Of a stretch of DNA of 15,052 nucleotides, positions 14,957 to 15,052 are shown in pieces (positions within the stretch are counted from its first letter, which is position 1; every line of letters begins with the position of its first letter). A program made the translations under genes and the position numbers. The notes beneath the pieces are model-generated. The model had not been told where the DNA came from, did not search any database, and saw only the letters and a program-made list of their open reading frames with translations. Source of the stretch: Pseudomonadota bacterium (GTDB lineage Bacteria > Pseudomonadota > Alphaproteobacteria > Rhizobiales > Xanthobacteraceae); NCBI GenBank assembly GCA_021779635.1, contig JAJYAH010000078.1, positions 1-15,052 on the forward strand, written 5' to 3'.

Positions 14957-15052
14957 TTGGCGCAGCGACTCCAGAAGCGGCTGCCAGCGGCAATCCGTCG
15001 CGGTTGGCGGCATCGCGCGGCTAAATATCGCTCATCCCGGCGGTCGGACATC
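14957..15052. other. Right-edge sequence, nothing assigned
   Basis: The last 96 bases after the orphan gene hold no gene start, hairpin terminator or repeat that I can support. Confidence 0.4.

Overview
The window looks like a chromosomal segment from an alphaproteobacterium, most likely Bradyrhizobium, Rhodopseudomonas or a close relative. The basis is GC-rich third codon positions, an Omp25/31-type barrel with the 'VYDWTGFYVGG' motif after its signal peptide, a NodT-type outer-membrane efflux lipoprotein, and a barrel protein resembling the BBP2 porins common in that group. The family assignments come from reading the translated proteins; no search was run.

Left part (1-4307, all + strand): the C-terminal part of a LysR-type regulator cut by the window edge; a class I adenylate-forming (acyl-CoA synthetase-like) enzyme whose P-loop and A10 lysine motifs are both degenerate; a complete LysR regulator; about 600 bases with no convincing gene; and a small protein with three predicted membrane segments.

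Middle and right part (4486-13874, all - strand): seven consecutive genes for envelope proteins. In transcription order they are a BBP2-like barrel porin, an Omp25/31-like barrel, a very small lipoprotein, a small exported protein, and a complete tripartite RND efflux system (membrane fusion protein, HME-type RND pump, NodT-like outer-membrane lipoprotein). The RND pump keeps the D-x5-D-x6-E signature of the heavy-metal efflux class in TM4, so a cation or metal substrate is the first guess. The two small proteins end in the same 12-residue motif (MRYYGGPKSPMW). Their DNA differs at four positions within it, all synonymous, which is good evidence that the peptide is selected. A perfect 22-bp palindrome and a perfect 12-bp palindrome lie between the small-protein genes and the efflux operon.

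Right end (13875-15052): an intergenic region with an 18-bp inverted repeat separates the envelope block from a divergent + strand gene for an unrecognised 211-residue protein. The last ~100 bases hold nothing I can assign.

Inference: the tripartite pump exports a cation or toxic compound from the periplasm or cytoplasm, and the two barrels and two small secreted proteins may be co-regulated partners at the outer membrane. No metal-sensing regulator is visible. I saw no tRNA, rRNA, CRISPR array or intact insertion sequence.
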